In this document: positions 24,859-33,681 of the stretch, piece after piece
How positions within the stretch are numbered: the first letter of the stretch is position 1
Layout: every line of letters starts with the position of its first letter
Source: Planctomycetaceae bacterium
Lineage (GTDB): Bacteria > Planctomycetota > Phycisphaerae > Phycisphaerales > SM1A02
DNA: 58,320 nucleotides
Direction of reading: 5' to 3'
Assembly: GCA_002685335.1 (NCBI GenBank)
Contig: NYWY01000067.1
Span: 1-58,320 of the forward strand
Position numbers and translations under genes: made by a program
The notes under the pieces: generated by a model
What the model saw: only the letters and a program-made list of their open reading frames with translations
Told to the model about the DNA's origin: nothing
Database searches by the model: none

Positions 24859-25362
24859 TTGAGTCATCCGCACGCCACCATCGAGACCGATCGAGGCACC
24901 ATCGTCGTCGAACTCTGGGACGACGTCGCCCCCAACCACGTCCTGAACATGATCGAGCTCGGCGAAAAGGGCTTCTATGACGGGCTCGGTTTTCACCGCA
25001 TCCTCGACAACTTCGTGATTCAGGGCGGTTGCCCGAACACCAAGGAAGGCGCCAGCGGCATGCCCGGCACCGGTGGCCCCGGCCACAACGTCGATGCCGA
25101 ATTCAACGATCGGCAGCACGACGAAGGCGTTCTTTCAATGGCTCGCTCCGCCGATCCGAACAGTGCCGGCAGCCAGTTCTTCATCTGCCTCAGTCGTGCC
25201 GGATGCCAGCACCTCGATGGTCAGTACACCGCGTTCGGCAAGGTCATCGAAGGCATGGACGTGGTCCGAGCCATTGCCGGAGTCGAGAAGGACGGCAATG
25301 GTTTCCCGAATGGCGAGATGCCCCGAATGACCGGTGGCATCAAGCCCGTCGCGACCGCCTGA
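24859..25362 (+). CDS. Cytoplasmic cyclophilin-type peptidyl-prolyl isomerase
   Basis: 167 residues with no signal peptide. It starts at TTG 24859, preceded by GGAG at 24848-24851; no in-frame ATG lies before the conserved domain. It catalyses cis-trans isomerisation of X-Pro bonds during folding. Family motifs: GFYDGLGFHRILDNFVIQGG, GHNVDAEFND, GVLSMARSADPNSAGSQFFI and LDGQYTAFGKVIEGMDVV. The catalytic Arg (FHR) and the Gln/Phe of SQFF are present, so it should be active. It ends just before a strong terminator shared with the second cyclophilin, which is transcribed towards it. Confidence 0.95.
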   Translation: MSHPHATIETDRGTIVVELWDDVAPNHVLNMIELGEKGFYDGLGFHRILDNFVIQGGCPNTKEGASGMPGTGGPGHNVDAEFNDRQHDEGVLSMARSADPNSAGSQFFICLSRAGCQHLDGQYTAFGKVIEGMDVVRAIAGVEKDGNGFPNGEMPRMTGGIKPVATA

Positions 25363-25395
25363 GTCGGATCCCGTCCGAACCGAATGAACCATCAC

Positions 25396-25426
25396 CCCCG
25401 CCACGCATTGCGTGGCGGGGTTTTTT
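25396..25426. terminator. Strong intrinsic terminator between convergent cyclophilin genes
   Basis: An 11-bp perfect stem (CCCCGCCACGC, 25396-25406, with 25410-25420), an ATT loop and T6 at 25421-25426. It is the textbook terminator of the plus-strand cyclophilin gene, 33 bases past its stop. It also lies between two convergent genes and may help stop the opposing transcript. Confidence 0.88.
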
Positions 25427-25482
25427 CACCGCGTGTTCGCCGGTTCTCGAAGGCGTCTTCCGTCCTCGAATCGAGACAGGAT

Positions 25483-26637
25483 TCAGCGGGGTCGACGCCC
25501 CTCGGGTTCCTCGTCGATGGGAGGGGCCCACCATCCGTCGATCCGCGTCGAGGTCCGCGGCGATCCTGGAATCATCGGTTCCGCGGGGACCAGCTTCATG
25601 CGAGCGATCCGAGGAGGGTGGGTGGGTCTCCCGGAACCAGCATCCGCGATCTCGACGTCGGCGATGCGGGCAATGGGCTCGGATCCGCTGGAGGCCCATC
25701 CGAAGGCGCAGTACTGACCGTCGAGGCGGGCGGTTCCTTCGCGTGAGAGACACAGGAACCACTGAGATCCGGCACTGTCGGGATGGTCGGCCCGGGCCAT
25801 CGAGAGGACGCCCAGATCGTGTGGGAGGTTCGATCGCTCGAGGGGAAGGTCGTAGCCCGGGCCGCCCTCGCCCGTGGCGCTCGGATCACCCCCTTGGATG
25901 ACGAACCGTCGGCCACTGGAGTCCATGTGAACGATTCGGTGGACGGTGGTGTCCTCGTAGAAGCCCTGTTCCGCGAGAAATCGGAAGTTCCACGCGGTGT
26001 TGGGGGCGAATTCCGGGGCGAGATCGATCCGGATCTCGCCGAAGTCGGTCTCCATCACCACGTCGCGATCGACGTAGGTCCGAAATCCGGAGAGCACGGT
26101 TCGTTCGCCCTCGTTCCAGTCGGGAGCGGCCCGCATCGACTCCAGGGCACGGCGATCCGACTCGTCCTCGGGATCGATGAGATCGTCTCCGAATCCGATG
26201 ATCCGGGTGTAGGGCGTCCGCCCGTCCGGGCGGACGTCCCGGACGGTCCGGACCGGGCGGCGTCCGAGGAGCGGTTCGATCACCACCGGTGTCCCCACGG
26301 GCGCGCCGTCGGCGATCACCTGGATTCGGGCGGCTCGCTCGAGGTCGAGGGCGATGGGGAGAATCGCCGCGATGTCGACCGAACCCGGCTGGATGCCTTC
26401 GGCGTCATCCAGGACCGCTCCGTCGCCGTCGAGCAGAACCACCTGGAATCCATCCTCCGGAATCTCGGTGGTGCCCCGCAAGGCGAGGATCATCGGAATC
26501 GGGCGGTCGATTCCGTGATAGAGCCGGGAGGGGGAGAGAAGATCGACGTCGGAGATCCCCTGAGCCGCCCGAGGGGCGATCCCGGTGGCGATCAGAAGAG
26601 TCAGAAGCACGAAAAGCGGGTGGTTACGGACGATCAT
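25483..26637 (-). CDS. Exported cyclophilin-type peptidyl-prolyl isomerase
   Basis: 384 residues from ATG 26637 (MIVRNHPLFVLLTLL...), chosen because it starts a clear signal peptide ending near PRAAQG. An N-terminal ~200-residue domain of unknown fold comes first (RLYHGIDRPIPMILAL, beta-rich). It is followed by a cyclophilin domain: METDFGEIRIDLAPEFAPNT, FYEDTTVHRIVHM, RFVIQGGDP, LGVLSMARADHPDSAGSQWF and LDGQYCAFGWA. SQWF replaces the usual SQFF, and the catalytic Arg of HR is kept. A Pro/Arg-rich tail ends the protein. It is presumably a periplasmic folding catalyst, convergent to the cytoplasmic cyclophilin and divergent from gatB across 95 bases. Confidence 0.92.
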   Translation of the reverse strand: MIVRNHPLFVLLTLLIATGIAPRAAQGISDVDLLSPSRLYHGIDRPIPMILALRGTTEIPEDGFQVVLLDGDGAVLDDAEGIQPGSVDIAAILPIALDLERAARIQVIADGAPVGTPVVIEPLLGRRPVRTVRDVRPDGRTPYTRIIGFGDDLIDPEDESDRRALESMRAAPDWNEGERTVLSGFRTYVDRDVVMETDFGEIRIDLAPEFAPNTAWNFRFLAEQGFYEDTTVHRIVHMDSSGRRFVIQGGDPSATGEGGPGYDLPLERSNLPHDLGVLSMARADHPDSAGSQWFLCLSREGTARLDGQYCAFGWASSGSEPIARIADVEIADAGSGRPTHPPRIARMKLVPAEPMIPGSPRTSTRIDGWWAPPIDEEPEGRRPR

Positions 26638-26732
26638 CGGGGGATCCGATTGAAGGCGGTTCGGGAAATCAGGGGAAGGAACCATGGTTCGGCCCCGGCC
26701 CATCATCGTTGTACTCGTAGAATGCACCGGCC

Positions 26733-28289
26733 ATGTCCACCGGTCTTACTCGTGACGATATCGCCCGCACCCGACTGATCGTCGGTCTTGAGATCCATGT
26801 GGAGCTCTCGACCCGGTCGAAGATGTACACCCGAGCGGCGAACCCCGCCTGCCCGGAGTTCGAGGATGCGCCCCCCAACACCCTGGTGGACCCGCTGGTG
26901 GCCGCCCTTCCCGGCACCCTGCCGGTGATGAACCGTCGTGCGGTCGAGATGTCCGCCATGGTCGGAATGGCCCTCGGCTGCTCGATCGCGGATCACGCCA
27001 AGTGGGATCGTAAGAACTATTCGTATCCCGATCTCCCCAAGGGCTACCAGATCAGCCAGTACGACCTGCCCCTCTGCTTCGACGGGGCGGTCGACATCGC
27101 ATCCGATGATCCCGATATCGGAGGGGCCGGTACCAAGCGGATTGGAATCATCCGCGCCCACCTCGAGGAGGACACAGGGAAACTCAGCCACGAGCTTCCG
27201 GGCGGCGGCGCCTACGCCGGCAGCCTGGTGGATCTCAATCGGGCGGGGACGCCACTCCTGGAGATCGTGACCGAGCCGGATTTCGATCGAGCCGAAGACG
27301 TCCTGGTGTTCGCCCGCGAACTCCGCTCCATCTGTCGTTTTCTCGGGGTGACCGAGGGTGTGATGCAGAAGGGCCACATGCGGTTCGAGCCCAACATCAA
27401 TCTGGTGATCGACACCCATGACGGGCGGGAGTTCCGCACGCCGATCGTCGAGATCAAGAACCTCAACAGTTTTCGAGCGGTCGAAGGTGCGATCCACCAC
27501 GAGGAGACGAGGCAACTCGACGAATTCCTGAAGACCGGCCGGGTCATGGGTATGGGGATGAAGCAGACCCGGGGTTGGGACGATCAGAAACTGGTGACCG
27601 TCCTCCAGCGGGAGAAGGAGGACGCCCACGACTATCGGTATTTCCCCGATCCCGATCTGGTGCCGGTGGAGATGGACGAAGCGTGGAAGGAGAGGATCCG
27701 CCGATCGATTCCCGAACTTCCCATCGCCCGTCGAGAACGATACGGTCATGACTACGGACTGCCGCCGACGGATGCCGCCGCGTTGGTGGATGATCGATCG
27801 CTCTGTTTCTGGTTCGAGCGGGTGGTCGAGGTCCAGCTGGGTGCGGGCGATCCGCCCTCGCCGCACGATGCCGGGCACGAGGCCGCGAAGCTGATTCTCA
27901 ATCAACTGGCGAAGCGGGCCAATGAAACCGGTGTCGGACCGCACGAGCTCGGTCTCGTTCCGGAGCAGGTGGGCGAGCTGCTCGCCCTGCGAAGATCCGG
28001 CACCGTCCCGCCGCAGGCGGTCGACCGGCTGCTGGAACTGGCGACGGAATCCTCGGACTCGATCCTGGACCTCGCCGAGGCCAACGGATTGGTGGTGGTG
28101 CGGGACGAGGGAGCGATGGAAGCCTGGCTCGACGAGGCGATCGCCGCTCAGGCCCAGGCGGCGGATGACGTACGGAACGGGAAGGATGCAGCGATCGGCC
28201 GACTGGTCGGGGCCGTGATGAAGGCTTCGGGCGGCCAGGCGGATGCGAAGGAAGTCCGGGATCGTCTCTTCGCACGTCTTCGAGATTGA
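26733..28289 (+). CDS. gatB: Asp-tRNA(Asn)/Glu-tRNA(Gln) amidotransferase subunit B
   Basis: 518 residues. GatB is the kinase/transamidase subunit of GatCAB, which phosphorylates Glu or Asp on mischarged tRNA and amidates it with ammonia from GatA. The signature blocks are VGLEIHVELSTRSKMYTRA, LPGTLPVMNRRAVE, DRKNYSYPDLPKGYQISQYDLPL, HLEEDTGKL, LVDLNRAGTPLLEIVTEPDF and the ETRQL region with DAHDYRYFPDPDL. The C-terminal tail (about 380-518) is the helical YqeY-like tRNA-binding domain. gatA and gatC are not in the window, so the complex is encoded at separate loci. The hpt gene follows 37 bases later. Confidence 0.97.
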   Translation: MSTGLTRDDIARTRLIVGLEIHVELSTRSKMYTRAANPACPEFEDAPPNTLVDPLVAALPGTLPVMNRRAVEMSAMVGMALGCSIADHAKWDRKNYSYPDLPKGYQISQYDLPLCFDGAVDIASDDPDIGGAGTKRIGIIRAHLEEDTGKLSHELPGGGAYAGSLVDLNRAGTPLLEIVTEPDFDRAEDVLVFARELRSICRFLGVTEGVMQKGHMRFEPNINLVIDTHDGREFRTPIVEIKNLNSFRAVEGAIHHEETRQLDEFLKTGRVMGMGMKQTRGWDDQKLVTVLQREKEDAHDYRYFPDPDLVPVEMDEAWKERIRRSIPELPIARRERYGHDYGLPPTDAAALVDDRSLCFWFERVVEVQLGAGDPPSPHDAGHEAAKLILNQLAKRANETGVGPHELGLVPEQVGELLALRRSGTVPPQAVDRLLELATESSDSILDLAEANGLVVVRDEGAMEAWLDEAIAAQAQAADDVRNGKDAAIGRLVGAVMKASGGQADAKEVRDRLFARLRD

Positions 28290-28326
28290 ATCAAATCAGC
28301 GGAAAGAAGGAGTGACTGTCAACGCC

Positions 28327-28878
28327 ATGCATCATGATCTTGCCGAAGTACTTCTTGACGAGGAAGCCATCGCGGCGCGGGTGGGTGATCTCGCCGCGGC
28401 GCTCGCGGTCCGTCTCTCCGCCGCGGTGGAGCGTGACGAACCGGTGGTCTTGATGCCGGTGCTCACGGGCGCGCTCGTCTTCACCGCCGACCTCATCCGC
28501 CGTCTTCCCCACAAGCTCCGCCTCGATGTGGTGACGGTGTCGAGTTACGCGGGCGCCACGACCGAGAGCCGGGGGGCCTGCCTTCGATCTCCGCTCCCCG
28601 CCGATCTGCCCGGTCGCCACGTGGTGGTGGTGGACGACATCTTCGACACCGGGCGGACGCTCGAACTGCTCGATCGTGAAGTCCGGGACGCCGGTGCGGC
28701 CGATGTCACGAGTGTGGTGCTGCTGGCCAAGCCGGCCCGGCACGTGGTGTCCCTTCGTCCGGATCTGATCGGGTTCGAGATTCCCGATGCGTTCGTGGTG
28801 GGATACGGACTCGACTACGACGGCCATTATCGAAATCTTCCGTGCATCGGCACCCTCCGCCCGGAGGTCATCCGCTGA
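28327..28878 (+). CDS. hpt: Hypoxanthine phosphoribosyltransferase family protein
   Basis: 183 residues from ATG 28327, with AGGAG at 28308-28312 and an in-frame GTG at 28312 as an alternative. It salvages hypoxanthine or guanine with PRPP to IMP or GMP. The PRPP loop VVVVDDIFDTGRTL (about 98-111) is canonical. PVLTGALVFTADLIRRL, VSSYAGATTESRG, and IPDAFVVGYGLDYDGHYRNL with the purine-contact Asp complete the family pattern. It is cytosolic. It follows gatB closely and is followed by a PH-domain membrane protein. Confidence 0.95.
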   Translation: MHHDLAEVLLDEEAIAARVGDLAAALAVRLSAAVERDEPVVLMPVLTGALVFTADLIRRLPHKLRLDVVTVSSYAGATTESRGACLRSPLPADLPGRHVVVVDDIFDTGRTLELLDREVRDAGAADVTSVVLLAKPARHVVSLRPDLIGFEIPDAFVVGYGLDYDGHYRNLPCIGTLRPEVIR

Positions 28879-28949
28879 GCCCGGAACCGTCACAAGACCC
28901 GGCCCGCTTCAGCGGCGAAGCCGACGTGGTCCTTCCTTCATCGGAAGCG

Positions 28950-29462
28950 ATGACTCCGGTGCTCGCCGGGATGATTCTGGACGGGGAGACGGTGCTTCTG
29001 GTCGCCCGCCCCAGTCTCTGGATGGTTCCGCTGTGGTCGCTCGAAGCCTTCGGGATCATCGCGGGTCTCGTTTTCGCCTTTGCGTGGGCATCGGATTTCA
29101 CCTGGGCGCCCTGGACCGAAACCCAGGCCTTCGGCATGGGGCTGGTCACGATCTCGCTTCGTCTGCTCTGGCAGTTCTTCGACTGGGCCAATCGGCTCTA
29201 CGTCCTCACGGATCGTCGGGTCATTCGACGGCGAGGGATCCTCCAGGTCGACGTCTTCGAGGCCCGGCTCGACCGAATACAGCAGACCAGCGTGCTGCAA
29301 CTGGTCCGCGAACGTACGGTGGGACTGGGATCGATCGCCTTCGCCACCGCGGGCACTGGAACGCTTGATGCTCTCTGGGAGGCGGTCGCGGATCCCTTCG
29401 CCATTCATGTCGAGGTGACCCGGGCGATCGATCGCTACGGACGAGGTGCTGGCGGAGTCTGA
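28950..29462 (+). CDS. Bacterial PH-domain (bPH2) membrane protein
   Basis: A short cytosolic start (ILDGETVLLVARPSLWM) is followed by two membrane helices (about SLEAFGIIAGLVFAFAWA and GLVTISLRLLWQFFDWA). Then comes the bPH2 core RLYVLTDRRVIRRRGILQVDVFEARLDRIQ with IAFATAG and a C-terminal helix. The layout matches YdbS/YdbT-type proteins of unknown function. The start is unresolved: the frame is open to ATG 28842, inside hpt, and the intervening codons look coding; ATG 28950 is the conservative choice. The 3' end overlaps the convergent membrane-protein gene by 28 bases. Confidence 0.85.
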   Translation: MTPVLAGMILDGETVLLVARPSLWMVPLWSLEAFGIIAGLVFAFAWASDFTWAPWTETQAFGMGLVTISLRLLWQFFDWANRLYVLTDRRVIRRRGILQVDVFEARLDRIQQTSVLQLVRERTVGLGSIAFATAGTGTLDALWEAVADPFAIHVEVTRAIDRYGRGAGGV

Positions 29463-30454
29463 TCCTGATCCACGGTCGTGGCTGCGAGGATCGAGGCCAG
29501 TGAGCGATGACCCACGATTTCGAAGTCGATGTCTCGTCCGATCGAGCGACGGCTGAGAACATCGTCAATCGAGATCACCACGACGTCGCCGTCGGGGTTG
29601 AATCCGATCTGAAGCATCGAAGATTCGATCGCCGGACGGCGGATGATCGGGTGGGGGGTTTCGACCAGGCTCATCACCCCGGCACTGGATGCCGCGGCTC
29701 CGGTCGCGACCACGGCGGTCGCGATCGCGATGGTGCCGGCCAGGCCTCGGACCCAGCGATCGATCGGAAGTCGGAACACCAGAATGGCCAGGAGGATCGA
29801 AAAGATCATGGCGATGCCGTCCGACGCTGCGATGGTGCTCAGGTCATCGAACCAGCCCGCATCGACCAGGGCGTCCTCGAATCGAGGTCGAGTGCTGTTG
29901 GAGAGTCGGACGGCGACCAGGAGATTCGCTCCGATGATCAGCGCCGCCGTCATTCCCCCCGCCGCAAGCACGGCTCCGGCGGGACGAGGTCCTCCCCGCT
30001 GCCGGGGACGGGCGGCGACCAGGCCCGCGATCGGCGGGATGATCAGAGCCATGGCGGCGGCGAAGAGCAGGGGCTCCTCGACGCCGCTGGCGTAGAGAGA
30101 CTGAAGCATCACGATCGGAAGGCGGGCGCCCGTCACGAAGGTTTCGGAAAGTGAGCGAGCGAGGGGGCCGGCGCCCAACCAGACGTCGATTCCCAGTCGT
30201 TCCGCGACGGCGCCGAGAATGAACAGGCCGAGGGTCGTGATCAGGGTCGTGAAGGCGATGAGCCCCAGTCGAACTCCGTCGCGTCCCGGGTCGTCGGCGG
30301 AAAGGCCGAGCGTTCCGGGAGCCGAGCCTGCAGCCTTGATTCGGACCTCGGTTCTGGCCATCGCGGTACTCGATGAAGCGGTCGGGACGCCCGTCACCGG
30401 TTCGGTGCGAGCGGGGGCGTTCGCGGGCTTCTGGTCGGCTTGGCCGTCGGTCAT
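29435..30454 (-). CDS. Multi-pass membrane protein of unknown function
   Basis: 339 residues. A polar ~60-residue N-terminus is followed by about five hydrophobic segments (LGLIAFTTLITTLGLFILGA, LLFAAAMALIIPPIAGLVAA, AVLAAGGMTAALIIGANLLV, GIAMIFSILLAILVF, GTIAIATAVVATGAAA). A soluble C-terminal domain includes LQIGFNPDGDVVVISIDDVLSRRS. No family was recognised. It lies 33 bases downstream of the J-domain gene and on its strand, probably in the same transcript. Its 3' end overlaps the convergent PH-domain gene. Confidence 0.78.
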   Translation of the reverse strand: MTDGQADQKPANAPARTEPVTGVPTASSSTAMARTEVRIKAAGSAPGTLGLSADDPGRDGVRLGLIAFTTLITTLGLFILGAVAERLGIDVWLGAGPLARSLSETFVTGARLPIVMLQSLYASGVEEPLLFAAAMALIIPPIAGLVAARPRQRGGPRPAGAVLAAGGMTAALIIGANLLVAVRLSNSTRPRFEDALVDAGWFDDLSTIAASDGIAMIFSILLAILVFRLPIDRWVRGLAGTIAIATAVVATGAAASSAGVMSLVETPHPIIRRPAIESSMLQIGFNPDGDVVVISIDDVLSRRSIGRDIDFEIVGHRSLASILAATTVDQDQTPPAPRP

Positions 30455-30487
30455 GCGAGCAACTCGTCAAGGTTCGAGGGCGGATGG

Positions 30488-31459
30488 TCAGTCGGCGCCG
30501 ACTTCGCCCGCCCAGGGGGTCTCACCCCGGGGATCTGGAAGCCGAGGCCCCATTTCCCGGAGGGCGTCTCGATCCTCATCGGTGATTTCGTCGGCCAATG
30601 GGGCGACGATCTCGAGAACCGCGTACAGATCGCCCGCTTGTTCCTTGGAATCGACGATTCCCTTGCCGCGGAGCCGCATTCGGGATCCGCTTCGCACGCC
30701 GGGCGGGACATGAAGGGTCGCGGTCCCCTTGAGCAATGGCACGGGTACCTCGGCGCCGATGGTCGCTTCCACGACGGTGATCGGAACGGTCACCTCGAGG
30801 TCGAGACCATCTCTCCTGAACCACGGATGTCGTCCCACTCGAATCTGCAGCAACAGGTCGCCCGCAGGACCACCGCCGGCCCCGGGCGTGCCCTTGCCTC
30901 GGACCCTCATCGTGGCACCGTCCTTGATGCCGGCCGGAATCTTCACGTCCAATTCGGTCGGAGTGCCATCGGGACCCCCGAGCCGAAGGCGTTCGGCCCC
31001 GCCGAACGCCGCGGCCGCGAACCCGATTTTCAATTCGTGTTCCAGGTCACGGCCCTTGGTCGGTCCCGGATTTCCGCCGCCGCCGAATCCCCCGAAGCCG
31101 CCACCACTGAATCCACCGCCCCGTCGTCCACGTCCACCGAAGGCCTCACCGAAGATGGATTCGAAGTCGTCGGGCGAGATGTCCTGCCAGGCCCCGGCTC
31201 CCGCGGCACCGCCACCCGGGCCGGAATGCGAGCCGCTCATGCCCGCATGGCCGTGGCGGTCGTACTGCTTTCGCTTCTCGGGATCGGTGAGAACGTCATA
31301 GGCGTTCTGGATCTCATTGAACCGCTCCGCGGCCCCCTCTTCCTGGCTGAGATCGGGATGGTGCTCGCGCGCAAGTCGTCTGTGAGCCGACTTGATCTCT
31401 TCGGCGGAGGCTGATCGGGGGATCCCGAGGATTTCGTAGTAGTCGCGAGGGGCGGGCAT
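30488..31459 (-). CDS. DnaJ-family co-chaperone lacking the zinc finger (CbpA-like)
   Basis: A 323-residue Hsp40 that stimulates DnaK ATPase. The J domain (residues 1-70) carries the essential HPD (REHHPDLS), then a Gly-rich linker with GGGFGG runs. The two substrate-binding beta-barrel domains follow directly (KGRDLEHELKIGFAAAAFGG, IPAGIKDGATMRVRGKG, GDLLLQIRVGRHPWFRRDG, PPGVRSGSRMRLRGKG). The CxxCxGxG zinc domain of DnaJ is missing, so this is a class-II/CbpA-type protein. No dnaK or grpE adjoins it. The downstream membrane protein is probably cotranscribed. Confidence 0.95.
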   Translation of the reverse strand: MPAPRDYYEILGIPRSASAEEIKSAHRRLAREHHPDLSQEEGAAERFNEIQNAYDVLTDPEKRKQYDRHGHAGMSGSHSGPGGGAAGAGAWQDISPDDFESIFGEAFGGRGRRGGGFSGGGFGGFGGGGNPGPTKGRDLEHELKIGFAAAAFGGAERLRLGGPDGTPTELDVKIPAGIKDGATMRVRGKGTPGAGGGPAGDLLLQIRVGRHPWFRRDGLDLEVTVPITVVEATIGAEVPVPLLKGTATLHVPPGVRSGSRMRLRGKGIVDSKEQAGDLYAVLEIVAPLADEITDEDRDALREMGPRLPDPRGETPWAGEVGAD

Positions 31460-31530
31460 GAGCTGGTCCAGTATACGACCCCGGAGAAAGAAGTCGGCGA
31501 ATCCGGGCTTGCTCGGCGTAGCATGGAGGC

Positions 31531-33603
31531 ATGTCCGCCTCCGTCGACATTCCGCTCCCCGTCCTTGGTTCGTCCGGGAATCAACGACGGCCCCGCCGCC
31601 CGGGTGGCAGTCGCATGGAGCCCCGCCGGTTCGCGGTCTTGTTGTTGGTGCAGCTCCTGATGATCGTTCATGTCGTCCAGTGGTTGGTCATGGGGACGAC
31701 CATCACCCCGATCGAGCCGAGCGAATCGATCCAGACCGTGCGGACCGGGGTGATCACGGTGGGCTTCGTGTTCTTCCTTCTGGCCATCGGGTCGACGATG
31801 GTGTTCGGTCGCTTCTTCTGCGGCTGGGGATGCCACGTCATTTTCCTGCAGGACTGGTGCGGCCGGATTCTGGGTCGGTTCGGCATTCGACCTCGACCGT
31901 TCCGATCCCGCCTGCTTCGCTGGATGCCGCTGGCGTTGGCCCTCTACATGTTCGTCTGGCCGGTGGCTCATCGCTTCCTCGTGGCCCCATGGTCGGGAGG
32001 CGCACCGGCGTGGCCGGGATGGAGCTGGGAGGTCACGACCACCGAGTTCTGGGCGACGTTCCCGGGATTGATGATGAGCATCCCATTCCTGCTGGTGTGC
32101 GGATTTCTCACGGTCTACCTCCTCGGAATGAAGGGGTACTGCCCCTACGCCTGCCCGTACGGCGGATTCTTCGCCCCCGCGGAGCAGGTCGCCCCGGTGA
32201 GGATTCGCGTCACGTCCGACTGCGAGCATTGCGGGCACTGCACCGCCGCCTGCACCAGCAACGTGCGGGTCCACGAGGAGGTCGAAGCGTTTGGAATGGT
32301 GGTCGACCCGGGCTGCATGAAATGCCTCGACTGCGTCTCGACCTGTCCGAACGACGCCTTGTACGTCGGCGTGGGTCGCCCTGCGATCTCGATCGGAACC
32401 GAGGAACGTGAGACGGCGGTCGAGTCGGGAACCATTCGCCCGCGATTCGACCTCTCGTGGACCGAGGAGATCATCTTCGCATTCATCGCCGTGGGTCTGC
32501 TGTTCTCGATTCGCGGCGCGTACTCCCTCCCTCTGCTCTTTGCGAGTGGGGTCGCGGCCTGCGGCACCTGGATCGCCTGGCGAGGCTGGAGGACCCTTCG
32601 AGATCGGAACGCCTCGTTCCATCGATACTCCCTTCGGCGGGGCGGAAGGATCCGTCCCGCTGGATTCGTGATGATCGCCGCCGCTGCGATGGTGATCGGT
32701 TTCGGGGCCTGGACCGGGGCGGTGAATGCCGCGGCGATGCTGGCCTTCCACCACGACGACCAGGTGGAGATTCCGGCGTCGATCGTGTTCAGTGAATCGG
32801 GTTACGTACGCCCCGAAGTCGAGATCGTCGATCATGCCGAGGCGTCGCTGCGCTGGTACGAGCGGGCATCATTCGTGGCGGACGGCGGATGGTCCCCGAT
32901 TCCCGCGTACCGCCCGATGTTCGCAGTACGTCGGGCGTGGCTGCTCTCGGTTCTCGGTCGATTCAAGGATGCATTGGCTGATCTCGATGCCTCGATCGAA
33001 CGCATTGGAATGACGGAAGATCTCGCCCTCGGTCGGAGCCGGTTGCTTCGAGTGCTTTCACCGGTGGAGGTCGACGACTGGTACGGCACCGCGCTGGCGG
33101 AGCACCCGGAATGGATGCGACTTCGAGACGAACGGATCACCTGGAGACTGGAACAGGATTCCGCGGAATCAGCGATCGCGGAAGCCCGCGCGGGACTCGA
33201 GGCACTGCCGGATCAGTTGCTCCCGATGCGACGTCTCGCGGTACTCCTCATCGATCATGGAGGCCCCGATGGCTTGAGGGAGAGCGCGGAATTGACCGAG
33301 CGAACGCTGGAGATCGCACCGGAGAACCCGAATGCCTGGAGAGCGCTTTCGATGACCCGTGCCAAGCAGGGAGATTTCGAAGCCTCGGAAGCGGCGATGA
33401 GGGAGGCGGTTCGCCTGTCGCCCGGGGATTGGCGACTGCGTCATCAGTTCTCGATTCTGCTCAGCGGTCGCGACAAGTGGGACGAGGCGGAAGCGGAGCT
33501 CGGAGAGGCGATGGAACTCTGGGAGCAGGCGGGAGGCGCGGACGCTGGGCCGCGACCGAGGTTGCCGGCACGCCAGATGGGACCCGCACCAGAGGGATTC
33601 TGA
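31531..33603 (+). CDS. Polyferredoxin (CcoG/NapH-like) membrane protein fused to TPR domain
   Basis: 690 residues. Four to six membrane helices (about 33-210 and 310-385) carry the CxxxC pairs FCGWGC (97, 101) and CPYAC (204, 208), typical of NapH/NosR/CcoG membrane iron-sulfur proteins. Two [4Fe-4S] ferredoxin motifs follow: CEHCGHCTAAC (231-241) with a later CTS, and CMKCLDCVSTCP (262-273). Residues ~420-675 are a helical TPR-type repeat region (LDASIERIGMTEDLALGRSR, ALSMTRAKQGDFEASEAAMR, LSPGDWRLRHQFSILLS) that is absent from standard CcoG. The protein should shuttle electrons at the membrane, possibly for metal reduction or cofactor maturation, and recruit a partner through the TPRs (inference). 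A tandem repeat begins right after the stop. Confidence 0.88.
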   Translation: MSASVDIPLPVLGSSGNQRRPRRPGGSRMEPRRFAVLLLVQLLMIVHVVQWLVMGTTITPIEPSESIQTVRTGVITVGFVFFLLAIGSTMVFGRFFCGWGCHVIFLQDWCGRILGRFGIRPRPFRSRLLRWMPLALALYMFVWPVAHRFLVAPWSGGAPAWPGWSWEVTTTEFWATFPGLMMSIPFLLVCGFLTVYLLGMKGYCPYACPYGGFFAPAEQVAPVRIRVTSDCEHCGHCTAACTSNVRVHEEVEAFGMVVDPGCMKCLDCVSTCPNDALYVGVGRPAISIGTEERETAVESGTIRPRFDLSWTEEIIFAFIAVGLLFSIRGAYSLPLLFASGVAACGTWIAWRGWRTLRDRNASFHRYSLRRGGRIRPAGFVMIAAAAMVIGFGAWTGAVNAAAMLAFHHDDQVEIPASIVFSESGYVRPEVEIVDHAEASLRWYERASFVADGGWSPIPAYRPMFAVRRAWLLSVLGRFKDALADLDASIERIGMTEDLALGRSRLLRVLSPVEVDDWYGTALAEHPEWMRLRDERITWRLEQDSAESAIAEARAGLEALPDQLLPMRRLAVLLIDHGGPDGLRESAELTERTLEIAPENPNAWRALSMTRAKQGDFEASEAAMREAVRLSPGDWRLRHQFSILLSGRDKWDEAEAELGEAMELWEQAGGADAGPRPRLPARQMGPAPEGF

Positions 33604-33649
33604 GTCTGGGATTCAGGTCTGGGATTCAGGTCTGGGATTCAGGTCTGGG
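33604..33649. repeat. 13-bp tandem repeat, 3.5 copies
   Basis: The unit GTCTGGGATTCAG is repeated exactly at 33604-33616, 33617-33629 and 33630-33642, then partially (GTCTGGG) at 33643-33649. It starts at the base after the stop codon of the polyferredoxin/TPR gene and ends 33 bases before the end of the convergent PTS gene. A minisatellite-like array of this kind is a candidate for length variation. Confidence 0.93.
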
Positions 33650-33681
33650 TTTTCGGGTCGGCGATCCGGAGGCTCCGCCGA

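Noticed and set aside
33604..33649. Possible CRISPR array
   Set aside because: The repeats are contiguous 13-mers without spacers, and no cas gene is present.
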